Source: Lactiplantibacillus daowaiensis (GTDB taxonomy: Bacteria > Bacillota > Bacilli > Lactobacillales > Lactobacillaceae). From it: a stretch of 64,000 bases of DNA. Shown here one piece after another: positions 33,499 to 42,855 of this stretch. The stretch covers positions 55,066 to 119,065 of the forward strand of contig NZ_BJDJ01000007.1 in the NCBI RefSeq assembly GCF_005405085.1. The letters are read 5' to 3'. Position 1 is the first letter of the stretch, and each line of letters opens with the position of its first letter. The notes under the pieces are model-generated. The model made no database searches. It was not told the DNA's origin and was given only the letters and a program-made list of their open reading frames with translations. The position numbers and the translations under genes are program-made.

Positions 33499-34128
33499 TT
33501 ATTTGGTATTCTTACCTAAAACCACAGTTCCCATCATCGCTTTATTATTGGCTAAGTTGCCATAAGTAAAGAAGGCGTAACGGGTATGGTTCGTTTTGTT
33601 AGTAAAAGCACTCGGCTTCATTTCAACAGCTTGTTTAACCGTTTTGGAAGCACCTGGCTTTAAGGTGATGTGCGCGGCAGTTGCTGCTGGTTTCACATTT
33701 TTAGCGGGTACGGTTTTGCTCGTTAAGTCGTAGACGTTGAAGCGGAGGTTACTGAAGTAGAACTTGACCGTTTTCTTAGTCTTGTTTTTAACTTTGAAGC
33801 TGTAGGCATAGTAGGTCACGATCTTCTTGGTCGACTTGTCTAACTTAGTCACAGCACTTAACGGTTGCTTTTGGTTCGTTAATGCGATCGTGACGAGCCG
33901 CTTGTCCGCCGCCGATAGTTTGCCGTATGTGTAGGTCTTCTTTTTAGACGTCGTCTTCGCATTCGTCTGCGCGTGTGCGACTTGCCTAACATGTTGTGGT
34001 TTTAGCCGTAGCCGCAACCGTGGTTGATACGTACTCGTAGTCGTTGCAGCCGAGGCCGTGGTGGCGCCGACCGTCAGACTGCAGCCTAGTGCTAAGGCTA
34101 ACGCTGCAATAATCATCCGGTGTTTCAT
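33499..34128 (-). CDS. Secreted protein, Ig-like fold predicted, unknown function
   Basis: A 209-residue exported protein. Its signal peptide (MIIAALALALGCSLTVGA, cleavage near TASAA at about residue 28) starts at the ATG at 34128, with GGGGGG nine bases upstream. The mature part begins with an Arg/Gln/Lys-rich stretch (about 30-70). A beta-rich domain follows (YYAYSFKVKNKTKKTVKFYF, FNVYDLTSK, ITLKPGASKTVKQAV). The pattern resembles DUF4352/DUF5067-type immunoglobulin-like domains. Its function is unknown. Confidence 0.72.
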   Translation of the reverse strand: MKHRMIIAALALALGCSLTVGATTASAATTTSTYQPRLRLRLKPQHVRQVAHAQTNAKTTSKKKTYTYGKLSAADKRLVTIALTNQKQPLSAVTKLDKSTKKIVTYYAYSFKVKNKTKKTVKFYFSNLRFNVYDLTSKTVPAKNVKPAATAAHITLKPGASKTVKQAVEMKPSAFTNKTNHTRYAFFTYGNLANNKAMMGTVVLGKNTK

Positions 34129-34330
34129 TATAATTCCCCCCAATTTATCAGTGTACTCCCTAAGCTTAAGGGTTATGTATAGGGACGTCAATGGTTGGCA
34201 ACTGGAATTTAAGACTTTACCAAACCTTTACGCAAAATGGATAAAGATTTAACCAAAACTAGGCAAATTTGATTGTATTATTAGTGATTTTTCGTTAAGG
34301 TAAGGGTATTACAAAAAAGGAGTTTACCAC

Positions 34331-34780
34331 ATGAATATTGAAATTTTAAACTCAGCGATCCAAGACTTACATTTTCAAATCGTTTACGACCGGGACGAAG
34401 CTAAAGAAGAACCAGGCCAAGGCCAATTTAGCTATACACCAGCTAATGACGACGTTAAAAAGACGTTTGGCGACGATGTTGTCCAAGCGCAATTAGACGT
34501 GACTTACAAAGAAGAAATGTACGACCTTTCTGCAACTGTTTTTGCGATTATTCGCTTAAGTGGTGAAATGGTTAGCATTATCGAACGTCAATCTGGCGAC
34601 AACCAATTAGAAGACGACGAACAAGACATGTTAAATGACTTGAACAACGCCGTTATCCCAGCTTTATCAGCTAAGGCCCGGGCATACGCTGCTTTGCTTT
34701 CAACTGAAGCAAGTAACTTTGCAATCATGCCAGCTGATTTTGATGGCGGTCAAACCACCCAAGAAAATCAAGAAGCATAA
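34331..34780 (+). CDS. Conserved hypothetical protein, possibly SecB-like fold
   Basis: A 149-residue acidic cytoplasmic protein with no signal or membrane segment. Codon use is strongly biased (GAA, GAC, TTA), suggesting good expression, and AAAAGGAG precedes the ATG. The order of a long beta-rich part, a LNNAVIPALSAKARAYAALLS helix and a final FAIMPADF strand resembles SecB-like/DUF1149 export-chaperone folds. This is a weak structural impression only. Confidence 0.65.
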   Translation: MNIEILNSAIQDLHFQIVYDRDEAKEEPGQGQFSYTPANDDVKKTFGDDVVQAQLDVTYKEEMYDLSATVFAIIRLSGEMVSIIERQSGDNQLEDDEQDMLNDLNNAVIPALSAKARAYAALLSTEASNFAIMPADFDGGQTTQENQEA

Positions 34781-34791
34781 TTATATTTTTT

Positions 34792-34822
34792 AAGTAGACT
34801 GGTTAAGCAGTCTACTTTTTTT
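34792..34822 (+). terminator. Terminator
   Basis: AAGTAGACTG and CAGTCTACTT form a 10-bp stem with a seven-T tail. Confidence 0.85.
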
Positions 34823-34923
34823 ATCCAAATTTTTTTAAATAAATCCATACTTGCACTGGAAAACGTGGGGTAAATGCCGTATATTTAAAGTGGGTTCAAG
34901 AATGTATTTGGGGGTAATGAATT

Positions 34924-35610
34924 ATGAAAAAAATGATGCAATTAGTTACCGCTGGGGTAGTCGGTTTAAGCTTCGCCGCGGTCGTACCAAACTTAACGGC
35001 GCAAGCGAAAACGGCAACGTTGACGGGTTACTATGTCAACCAGTCACAAAAATTGGTCTTGCACCAGAGCGGGAAGTATTTATTAATTGGGGACTATCAG
35101 CAACATCAAAATGGGCGCGTGAAGACCTATAAGATCGTTAGCGAAAAACAAAGTGGTCAAAAAATTACTTTGAAGTATCGCGCGATGCGGTGGCGGTATG
35201 CCCATAATTTCCAAGAAGCCGCCGTTAGTCATCACTTTATTGCCAAAAAGAAACGTACGAGTACGTTGACGCTCAATGGGTCACAATTACAAGTTCGTTT
35301 AGGTAACGGTCGGGTCCGGGGATTACAACCAAACACGGCTAAACCTGGGACGACGTATACGTTTACGAAGCAGACTAGTAATCCCGTTACCAGCTGGGTC
35401 ACTGCTTTTGAAACCAAGCGGTTAACGGACCAAAACGAGGCGTTGAAAGTTTATGCAGCTAGTCAAGCCGCCCATGGCTATGCGGTCACGCAACCAGCTG
35501 TGAGCGATGCGCAATTACAAACAATGATTCAACAAGCAATTGCGCATGATGTTAGCTTAGTAGCGAAGCCTTATTTAGGCCAAGCAATGCCACAACCAAT
35601 TCATGTTTAA
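34924..35610 (+). CDS. Secreted protein of unknown function
   Basis: A 228-residue exported protein. A signal peptide (MKKMMQLVTAGVVGLSFAAV, TAQAKT cleavage near residue 28) starts at the ATG at 34924, with GGGGG about eight bases upstream. The mature part has GYYVNQSQKLVLHQSGKYLL and repeated beta-strand-like segments (about 30-150), then a helical C-terminus. It belongs to the type of small lactobacillus exoprotein found elsewhere in this window, but no family is recognised. A terminator follows. Confidence 0.75.
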   Translation: MKKMMQLVTAGVVGLSFAAVVPNLTAQAKTATLTGYYVNQSQKLVLHQSGKYLLIGDYQQHQNGRVKTYKIVSEKQSGQKITLKYRAMRWRYAHNFQEAAVSHHFIAKKKRTSTLTLNGSQLQVRLGNGRVRGLQPNTAKPGTTYTFTKQTSNPVTSWVTAFETKRLTDQNEALKVYAASQAAHGYAVTQPAVSDAQLQTMIQQAIAHDVSLVAKPYLGQAMPQPIHV

Positions 35611-35617
35611 AATGCTG

Positions 35618-35651
35618 GGTGACTGACCAAATGGTGAGTCACCTTTTTTTT
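35618..35651 (+). terminator. Terminator
   Basis: GGTGACT and AGTCACC enclose a 12-base loop and are followed by eight T's. Confidence 0.75.
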
Positions 35652-35692
35652 GTAAGGCTAACTTAAGTGAATATAAAAATTTTAATACAGGC

Positions 35693-35722
35693 TTGTGTAA
35701 GCGCTAACAAGTGTGCTACAAT
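35693..35722 (+). promoter_or_regulatory. Promoter of a non-coding transcript
   Basis: TTGTGT, an 18-base spacer and TACAAT, with TGTG just before the -10. Transcription would start near 35729, where no gene follows for over 500 bases. Confidence 0.55.
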
Positions 35723-35728
35723 AACTTC

Positions 35729-35930
35729 GGTCGAGATAGTTGCTCCAGTAACATAGTTACAGACAGGGTCAAAAGGCATTGTTTTGGAGGCACTGCAATC
35801 ATCGAATATCACATAAGTTGATGGTTGGCTTAGTTGTTCATAGTTGGGGGTGGCGGTTTAATTCAATAATTCGTCAGCACACATACTTGATAATAGCAAT
35901 TATGCGCACATAGGAATGAGGACTAAGATG
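35729..35930 (+). ncRNA. Candidate small structured RNA (6S/lacto-usp-like?)
   Basis: This segment follows a good promoter and has no ORF. TCGAGATAGTTGCTCC at its 5' end can fold with GGAGGCACTGCAATCATCGA (about 35791-35810) around a GTAAC-ATA-GTTAC hairpin. The region continues without coding capacity to about 35930. A long bulged stem from a dedicated promoter would suit 6S-type RNA; the lacto-usp motif of lactobacilli is one such class. The 3' end and identity are not established. Confidence 0.4.
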
Positions 35931-35993
35931 GCGATCAATTAGATAGTGGCGACTAGGTTACGGGTGAGTAATTTGGTGGTCACTTTTTGTATA

Positions 35994-36116
35994 GAGTGTG
36001 AGCGAGGACGGGGTGTCAGTGAGCATTGCCTAGCTAAGGCAATTAGTCGGTGGTTTTTCCGACTGGTTGTCTTAGCGTAGCAAGCGGAGCTGACAGTCCG
36101 AGCGAACACGTTTCGG
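35994..36116 (+). repeat. Long ('filled') copy of a structured intergenic repeat
   Basis: The outer ends match the 23-base segment at 11797-11819, but about 100 bp separate them. The insert is bounded by direct repeats GAGCGA (36000-36005 and 36100-36105). It folds into a closed multibranch: GGAC...GTCC and TGTCAG...CTGACA enclose two hairpins, ATTGCCT/AGGCAAT and AGTCGG/CCGACT. No protein is encoded. It resembles a small mobile structured repeat. Confidence 0.6.
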
Positions 36117-36257
36117 TACACAAGCTAGAACGCCGCCAACCCAAAACCACCAATCGACCAAATAACCAAACATCAATATCCATAAACCAACAAATTCAAA
36201 ACACTGTAAATCACCACATGAAAGCGTATACTAATCACTGAAAGGGGCGTGACTGAC

Positions 36258-36821
36258 ATGTTCAAACCAATGGCGTCAATTTTTACTAACCATCAGATTG
36301 CCGGACATTATCGCGCAATTGATCGTGCAAAGAAATGTATTGTGCCGTTTCACTTTGAAATTAAGGGCCAGGAGTATCCGGCACCAAAGAAAGAGACAAA
36401 TTGGCTCCGGCGGCTTTCGGGCACCCACAGTGAGAAGTATGCCATTGTGGAGCTCACACCAACGAAGGTCATTCTCTGGTCACCAGAGCAACGAAACTTG
36501 GGTGAGATGTTGTTAGCGGACATTAAGCTGATTCAGATTGGGGCGATTCGTTGGCACGCTTCAGCAGCGTTAGATCCGCGGCGGGCCTTTCGTGCCACGA
36601 TTTTTGTTGTAACGGATGCGGGTAATTATTATTTTGCCAATCCTGATATGGAAGTGTTACCAGCTATTTTTAAATTTGCGCATGAACATCAGATTCCAGT
36701 GGAAGATCCACTACATTTGATACCACTACTAAAAGTTGGCTGGCACGCAGCGGCGAAAACGTTACATGAGACTTATGCCCAGTTAGCGGCGCATACTGGG
36801 TATCCGGATTCGAAAGTTTAA
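36258..36821 (+). CDS. Hypothetical cytoplasmic protein
   Basis: A 187-residue protein without signal or membrane segments. The ATG at 36258 is ten bases after AAAGGGG; a GTG at 36249 is too close to that site. It has a beta-rich centre (KYAIVELTPTKVILWSPEQ, FRATIFVVTDAGNYYFANPD) that could be a PH-like domain, and a C-terminal helix. I do not recognise the family. It is flanked by the structured repeat and a terminator, so it is transcribed alone. Confidence 0.7.
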   Translation: MFKPMASIFTNHQIAGHYRAIDRAKKCIVPFHFEIKGQEYPAPKKETNWLRRLSGTHSEKYAIVELTPTKVILWSPEQRNLGEMLLADIKLIQIGAIRWHASAALDPRRAFRATIFVVTDAGNYYFANPDMEVLPAIFKFAHEHQIPVEDPLHLIPLLKVGWHAAAKTLHETYAQLAAHTGYPDSKV

Positions 36822-36843
36822 ATTAGATGATAGTGATTATTGG

Positions 36844-36873
36844 GCGTTCTCTTTTAGTGGAGAGCGCTTTTTT
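36844..36873 (+). terminator. Terminator
   Basis: GCGTTCTC and GAGAGCGC (one wobble) form an 8-bp stem followed by six T's. Confidence 0.8.
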
Positions 36874-36930
36874 GCCATTAGAAAGGTGGAGAGGGCTTTA
36901 AAGCACTAAAGGCATCTCCAATAGCACGCC

Positions 36931-36973
36931 AAAAAAGCACACCTGGCCAAATTAACTGGTCAGGCGTGCTTTT
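36931..36973. terminator. Terminator of gdhA, possibly bidirectional
   Basis: AAAAGCACACCTGGCCA and TGGTCAGGCGTGCTTTT form a 17-bp stem with few mismatches. On the minus strand it ends in six T's. Confidence 0.8.
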
Positions 36974-37006
36974 AGTTTGTTAATAGTTACTCAATAAGAC
37001 TTGGCT

Positions 37007-38678
<1,672 letters not shown>

Positions 38679-39578
38679 ATGCTAATGTATATGAATAGCA
38701 ATTTGTTTGATAGTCCTGCTAAAGTGCTCGTTAACACTGTTAATACAGTTGGTGTTATGGGAAAAGGAATTGCACTTAACTTTAAAAAAATGTATCCGGA
38801 CATGTTTAAACAATATCAAAAGTTCTGTGAAAATGGACAGTTAACAATCGGCAAGCTTTGGCTATATAAAACGCCCAATAAATGGATATTAAATTTTCCA
38901 ACTAAAAAAAATTGGCGAAATAAGTCCAAGTTATCTTATATTGAGGCTGGATTAAAAAAGTTTGTTGAAACTTATGAAGAACGGGGAATTACATCAATTG
39001 CGTTTCCACAATTAGGTGCTGGTAATGGTGGCTTAGATTGGGAAACGGAAGTTAAACCTCTGATGGAACAATATTTGAGTAAATTGCCAATTCGAGTTTA
39101 TATTCATATCTATCAAGTTGGTAAAGAAAACCAAGAATATACGCAGCCAAAAGAAATTAGACAATGGCTAGATAGTTCGCCGACAGCTTTAAGTTATTTT
39201 CAAGTTATTCAAGATTTGAATGACGCATTGATAGCAGATCATGAATTTGAAGCAAAGGTTGTAAAAATGGAACCTGTTGACGGTGATACCAAAACGATTC
39301 ATGTTAAGCATGACGATAAGGATTACTTTTTGACGAAAAATGATATTGCGGAAAGCTGGAATAAGTTACGGAATAACGGTATTTTGATAGTTCCTGAATT
39401 TCCAAGTGTTGTTATACGTACTGATGATGATCACTTTTTTGAGGCGTTATTAAGAAAATTACCGTATGTTAAAATTATTCATTTATTTTATCGGGGACAG
39501 AGGATGGATGGCTTACAATTGAGTAAAAGTGATCTACCAAGAGAAGAAGTTCGAGAAGCTAGTGTTCGGCTAGCATAG
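38679..39578 (+). CDS. darG: DarG-like antitoxin, macro-domain DNA ADP-ribosyl glycohydrolase
   Basis: A 299-residue cytoplasmic protein. The N-terminal macro domain (about 1-155) has the ADP-ribose-binding segment VLVNTVNTVGVMGKGIALNF and the loop FPQLGAGNGGLDW. The C-terminal domain (about 160-299) fits the extra domain of DarG that binds the toxin. By family it removes ADP-ribose from thymidine in DNA and neutralises DarT. The ATG at 38679 follows GGAG at some distance; two further ATGs follow within 15 bases. Its stop lies 11 bases before the toxin start. Confidence 0.85.
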   Translation: MLMYMNSNLFDSPAKVLVNTVNTVGVMGKGIALNFKKMYPDMFKQYQKFCENGQLTIGKLWLYKTPNKWILNFPTKKNWRNKSKLSYIEAGLKKFVETYEERGITSIAFPQLGAGNGGLDWETEVKPLMEQYLSKLPIRVYIHIYQVGKENQEYTQPKEIRQWLDSSPTALSYFQVIQDLNDALIADHEFEAKVVKMEPVDGDTKTIHVKHDDKDYFLTKNDIAESWNKLRNNGILIVPEFPSVVIRTDDDHFFEALLRKLPYVKIIHLFYRGQRMDGLQLSKSDLPREEVREASVRLA

Positions 39579-39589
39579 GGGGCTTAGCG

Positions 39590-40618
39590 TTGACTTACAC
39601 AAATACAATCAATGATTTGTTAAATGGCAATATTGATACTGGATTAAGTCTAACTAAACAAAAAATTTGGCCAAGGTATTGTTATCATTTTACGGATGAG
39701 AGTAATTTGGCTAGAATTCTACGTTCCGGCCGGTTAGTGTCGCGTTGGGATGCACAACAAACTAACAGCATGTCGAATGATAACGCAAATCCAGAAGTAA
39801 TTGCAGGCACTAGTGAGTCAATCACTCAGAATGTAAGATTGTATTTTCGACCACGAACACCAACGCTAAATAATAATGAAGGCTTTCGACCAGGGTCTAA
39901 GTATCATCAAGCAAGCTGCCCGTTTCCAGTGTTCTTGCTTTTTCCCTTGGCACAAATACTAAATCTGCCTAATACCCGATTTAGTCCAACAAGTTTAGCG
40001 TTGCACCGTGAACCAGAATTGTTGTCTGGATCAGAAGCATTTAGTAAACTGCCGTTCGACCTCATTTATCATGATCAAGCCTTTAGTCCAGATGATCGCG
40101 ATAACATTATCCATCATCGCCATGCCGAAATTGTGGTTCCACATGAGTTGTCATTAGAACACTTGCTATATATTGTTGTACGGAGTGTAGCAGAAAAAGA
40201 AACGTTGATTAATCTGTTGAAACTTAAGCATTTAGACCAATATATTAATCGAGTACAAGTAGATGATGCTGGAATTTACTTTTTTAAGCGTTGGACCTAT
40301 GTTGATGAAGTTTTGATGGATGACGAGCAAGTTAATATTAAAATGCATCGTGGAGAAGATGCATTCCCCGCAGAGTGGACTAATAGTGATATTCCATTAG
40401 CTCCGGAGAATAAGAAAAGTTATTTGAATTTTAAAATTCGCTTTCAGGATGCAACGACAAGCAAGTTTACGGTGTTTGATGGGGCCCATTTGGTACCTGA
40501 ACATCAGATTATTAATTTGGATACGATGGACACCTCGGCGTATCGAATGATAATTGAATTGAATGATAAGCTAGCCTACTATGGGACTTTTTACGCAACT
40601 AAAAATGTGCCATATTAA
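39590..40618 (+). CDS. darT: DarT-like toxin, DNA thymidine ADP-ribosyltransferase (DUF4433)
   Basis: A 342-residue protein matching DarT: CYHFTDESNLARILRSGRL (YHFT at 32-35), NVRLYFRPRTPT with NEGFRP (81-101), CPFPVFLLF, LPFDLIYHDQ and HHRHAEIVVP with the probable catalytic Glu at 180. DarT uses NAD+ to ADP-ribosylate thymidine in single-stranded DNA, blocking replication of host or phage. It is longer than the minimal DarT of about 210 residues, with an extra C-terminal part of about 120. The TTG start has AGGGGG eight bases upstream, overlapping the darG stop. Confidence 0.87.
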   Translation: MTYTNTINDLLNGNIDTGLSLTKQKIWPRYCYHFTDESNLARILRSGRLVSRWDAQQTNSMSNDNANPEVIAGTSESITQNVRLYFRPRTPTLNNNEGFRPGSKYHQASCPFPVFLLFPLAQILNLPNTRFSPTSLALHREPELLSGSEAFSKLPFDLIYHDQAFSPDDRDNIIHHRHAEIVVPHELSLEHLLYIVVRSVAEKETLINLLKLKHLDQYINRVQVDDAGIYFFKRWTYVDEVLMDDEQVNIKMHRGEDAFPAEWTNSDIPLAPENKKSYLNFKIRFQDATTSKFTVFDGAHLVPEHQIINLDTMDTSAYRMIIELNDKLAYYGTFYATKNVPY

Positions 40619-40646
40619 TGTATGATGTTAGCCAATACATCGAAGT

Positions 40647-40675
40647 AAGTCGATATGAAAAATATCGACTTTTTT
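40647..40675 (+). terminator. Terminator after darTG
   Basis: AAGTCGATAT and ATATCGACTT form a 10-bp perfect stem followed by T's. Confidence 0.85.
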
Positions 40676-40823
40676 GGTTAAGCAACTTCCCACAAAATCC
40701 AAGTAAGCTGTCTTTCCGTTGTAACTAATGTACAATACTTGTAACAATAACCATGCGCCTAATCTTGCGTTCTGCAAGCGGAAGCCGTATAGTTATGAGC
40801 GTGTTATCACAGGGGGAAGCAGA

Positions 40824-42422
40824 ATGACCATTAAAAAAGTAGGAATACTTGGGATGTTAGGCTTAGCGAGCCTTGGTGGGAGCTTATTGTTCGGGATGCC
40901 GACCAGTACAGCGACGACGCGCCCAGTCTATTTACAATTAAAACCATATGACGGCAAGTTAGCCGTGTATCAACAAATTCCGGATTCAACGAGTACGTTA
41001 CAAAACGGGATCGATGCTAAGGTTGCCAGTGATCAAGTGTATCGCGGGACCACGACGGGGAGTTATTTGACTTTCAAATATATCCACGTGCAAACGTTAG
41101 CGGGCAAGTCAGTCGGTTGGCTGAACCGATCAGATACGAAGACTTTGACGCATGTCACTAAAGATGGCTTATTAACGCAATATCAAACCAAGAAGTTAGC
41201 CGGTCAATTAAAACTTACCGGTAAGTCTAAAAAGGTGACGGTCACGGTCCAAGGACCACAAGCGACGAAAGCTAAGTTGACGACGAAAAAAGTCACGTCA
41301 AAGACGTTGACCACGAGTGCGTATCGCGTCGTTAAGCAAAGTACGACTGATTTTGGGAAGTACTATCAATTACAAAAAAATAGCAAGAACTACGGCTGGG
41401 TCAAGTCAACTGGGTTCAAGTATACGGCTAAAAAAGCCACCGCGACGAAGCCCAAGACGACAACCTTGTCCGCGACGAAGGCTAAACAAATCGATGCGCT
41501 GGTCAACGCGGCCCATTTAAAAGGGACGTTGTTAATGACGACCGCGGCTAGTAAGACGCCGGTTATTCGGAGTTATGGTTATGCGAATGCGGCTACCAAA
41601 ACTAAGAATACTGCAACGACGATCTATCCAATTGCTTCACTGCAAAAGGCCATGACTGGAACGATAATCGAACAGTTGATCCAAGCTGGTAAGTTATCGA
41701 TGACTACGCCATTAAGCAAGTACTATCCGAAGGTTCCATATGCCAAGTCAATTACGATTGCGGAATTATTGACGCATACGTCTGGCATTACGATGCCAGA
41801 AGACCGGCCAAGTAAGGTATTGTCTGAAACAGGGGCGCTTGATTGGGCTTTAGCCAACTTAACCTCAACTAATGAGCATACTTGGCATTATTCCAGCGCT
41901 AACTTTACGTTGTTAGCGGGCATTATTCGCCAAGTGACCGGGAAGTCATATGCGACGAACTTGCAACAACGGATCTTAACGCCAGCGAAGATGACGCAAA
42001 CGTATGCGGTCGCTAAACTGCCAACAACGGGTGTGGCGACACCATATGCGTTTGATACGGCGGATTACGATACTGTTTATAAGATTTCTAAGCCGCTGTT
42101 ATCAAGTGAATTGGGCGCTGGCGATATTAGTATGCCAGTGAATGATTATTATCAATTCATTACCGCGTTCAATAGTGGCAAGTTGTTGTCAACGACGGCG
42201 CGGGCTGAGTTGACGAGCGTTATTACGACCCATCACTATGTGGGTGGCTTCTACTATCATACCGATGGTGGGCAACACGCAACGGGTTACGACAATCATA
42301 TTAGTAATTTCTATCTTCGTTCTGGCGATGGAAAAGTCAATGTGGTTGGTTTTTGGAATCAGGGCGATCATGTGACCGCTAAGACGACGATGAAACAGAT
42401 TGAAGCTGTGTTAGCTGAATAA
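40824..42422 (+). CDS. Secreted SH3-like / serine beta-lactamase-fold protein (copy 1)
   Basis: A 532-residue exported protein. A signal peptide (MTIKKVGILGMLGLASLGGS, processed near residue 32) precedes two SH3/GW-like repeats (about 35-110 and 110-200), each with a GW end. A Lys/Thr-rich linker follows, then a class-C beta-lactamase/DD-peptidase-like domain (about 225-532). SLQK supplies the SxxK nucleophile, and HTSGI follows. Where relatives have YSN, here it is YSSAN. The ATG at 40824 follows GGGGGAAG. It probably acts on, or is attached to, peptidoglycan or teichoic acid; the reaction is unproven. Confidence 0.82.
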   Translation: MTIKKVGILGMLGLASLGGSLLFGMPTSTATTRPVYLQLKPYDGKLAVYQQIPDSTSTLQNGIDAKVASDQVYRGTTTGSYLTFKYIHVQTLAGKSVGWLNRSDTKTLTHVTKDGLLTQYQTKKLAGQLKLTGKSKKVTVTVQGPQATKAKLTTKKVTSKTLTTSAYRVVKQSTTDFGKYYQLQKNSKNYGWVKSTGFKYTAKKATATKPKTTTLSATKAKQIDALVNAAHLKGTLLMTTAASKTPVIRSYGYANAATKTKNTATTIYPIASLQKAMTGTIIEQLIQAGKLSMTTPLSKYYPKVPYAKSITIAELLTHTSGITMPEDRPSKVLSETGALDWALANLTSTNEHTWHYSSANFTLLAGIIRQVTGKSYATNLQQRILTPAKMTQTYAVAKLPTTGVATPYAFDTADYDTVYKISKPLLSSELGAGDISMPVNDYYQFITAFNSGKLLSTTARAELTSVITTHHYVGGFYYHTDGGQHATGYDNHISNFYLRSGDGKVNVVGFWNQGDHVTAKTTMKQIEAVLAE

Positions 42423-42435
42423 TTAATGTTATAAA

Positions 42436-42470
42436 AAATGGGGTTCTCCAAATGAGAACCTTATTTTTTT
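42436..42470 (+). terminator. Terminator
   Basis: AAAATGGGGTTCTC and GAGAACCTTATTTT form a stem (two mismatches) and run into seven T's. Confidence 0.8.
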
Positions 42471-42527
42471 AGTCGTTTTTTGATGATAAGTTATGCTTGT
42501 AATGTCAACAGAGGAACTGGTGATAAA

Positions 42528-42704
42528 ATGGTGATTCATGAATTTGATTGTGTTTTATTAAAGGATGGTCGTAACGCTGCAATTGTAGAGGTCTTAGACG
42601 CGACTCACTTTTTGGCAGATGTTGGCGATACACCGGATGACTGGGACACGATTTCAGTTACTTTAGATGAGATTGAAAAGGTAACGTACCGGTATTCAGC
42701 CTAA
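42528..42704 (+). CDS. Small DUF4926-like protein
   Basis: A 58-residue cytoplasmic protein: FDCVLLKDGRNAAIVEVLD, then a negatively charged loop and DTISVTLDEIEKVTYR. The layout fits DUF4926, a small SH3-like fold often found near toxin or contact-dependent modules, but the role is unknown. The ATG at 42528 is twelve bases after GAGGA; an upstream ATG at 42480 has no site. It lies between two secreted paralogues in its own terminated unit. Confidence 0.65.
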   Translation: MVIHEFDCVLLKDGRNAAIVEVLDATHFLADVGDTPDDWDTISVTLDEIEKVTYRYSA

Positions 42705-42710
42705 TGGACT

Positions 42711-42745
42711 GAGGGATTGTCGACGATAACGTGGCAATCCCTTTA
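42711..42745 (+). terminator. Weak terminator
   Basis: AGGGATTG and CAATCCCT enclose a loop of about 14 bases, with only a short T-run after. Confidence 0.5.
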
Positions 42746-42855
42746 AGCTAGTTATAAAAATAACGTTAGGCAGTTTAACATTAAATTAATATCAAGTGCA
42801 TTTCTCAAGTACTGGCCTTATGATATCGGCAATTAAGCGCAAGGGGGAGATTGCG

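Noticed and set aside
34851..35132. Plus-strand frame overlapping the secreted-protein gene at 34924
   Set aside because: It overlaps the start of a gene with a clear signal peptide and ribosome site, and its product has no features.
36000..36116. Possible tRNA or CRISPR in the multi-hairpin segment
   Set aside because: No anticodon or T-arm consensus and no regularly spaced repeats; it is a single multibranch structure.
35939..36241. Short open frames over the structured repeat
   Set aside because: They overlap in both strands with the hairpins of the repeat, lack ribosome sites and encode low-complexity products.
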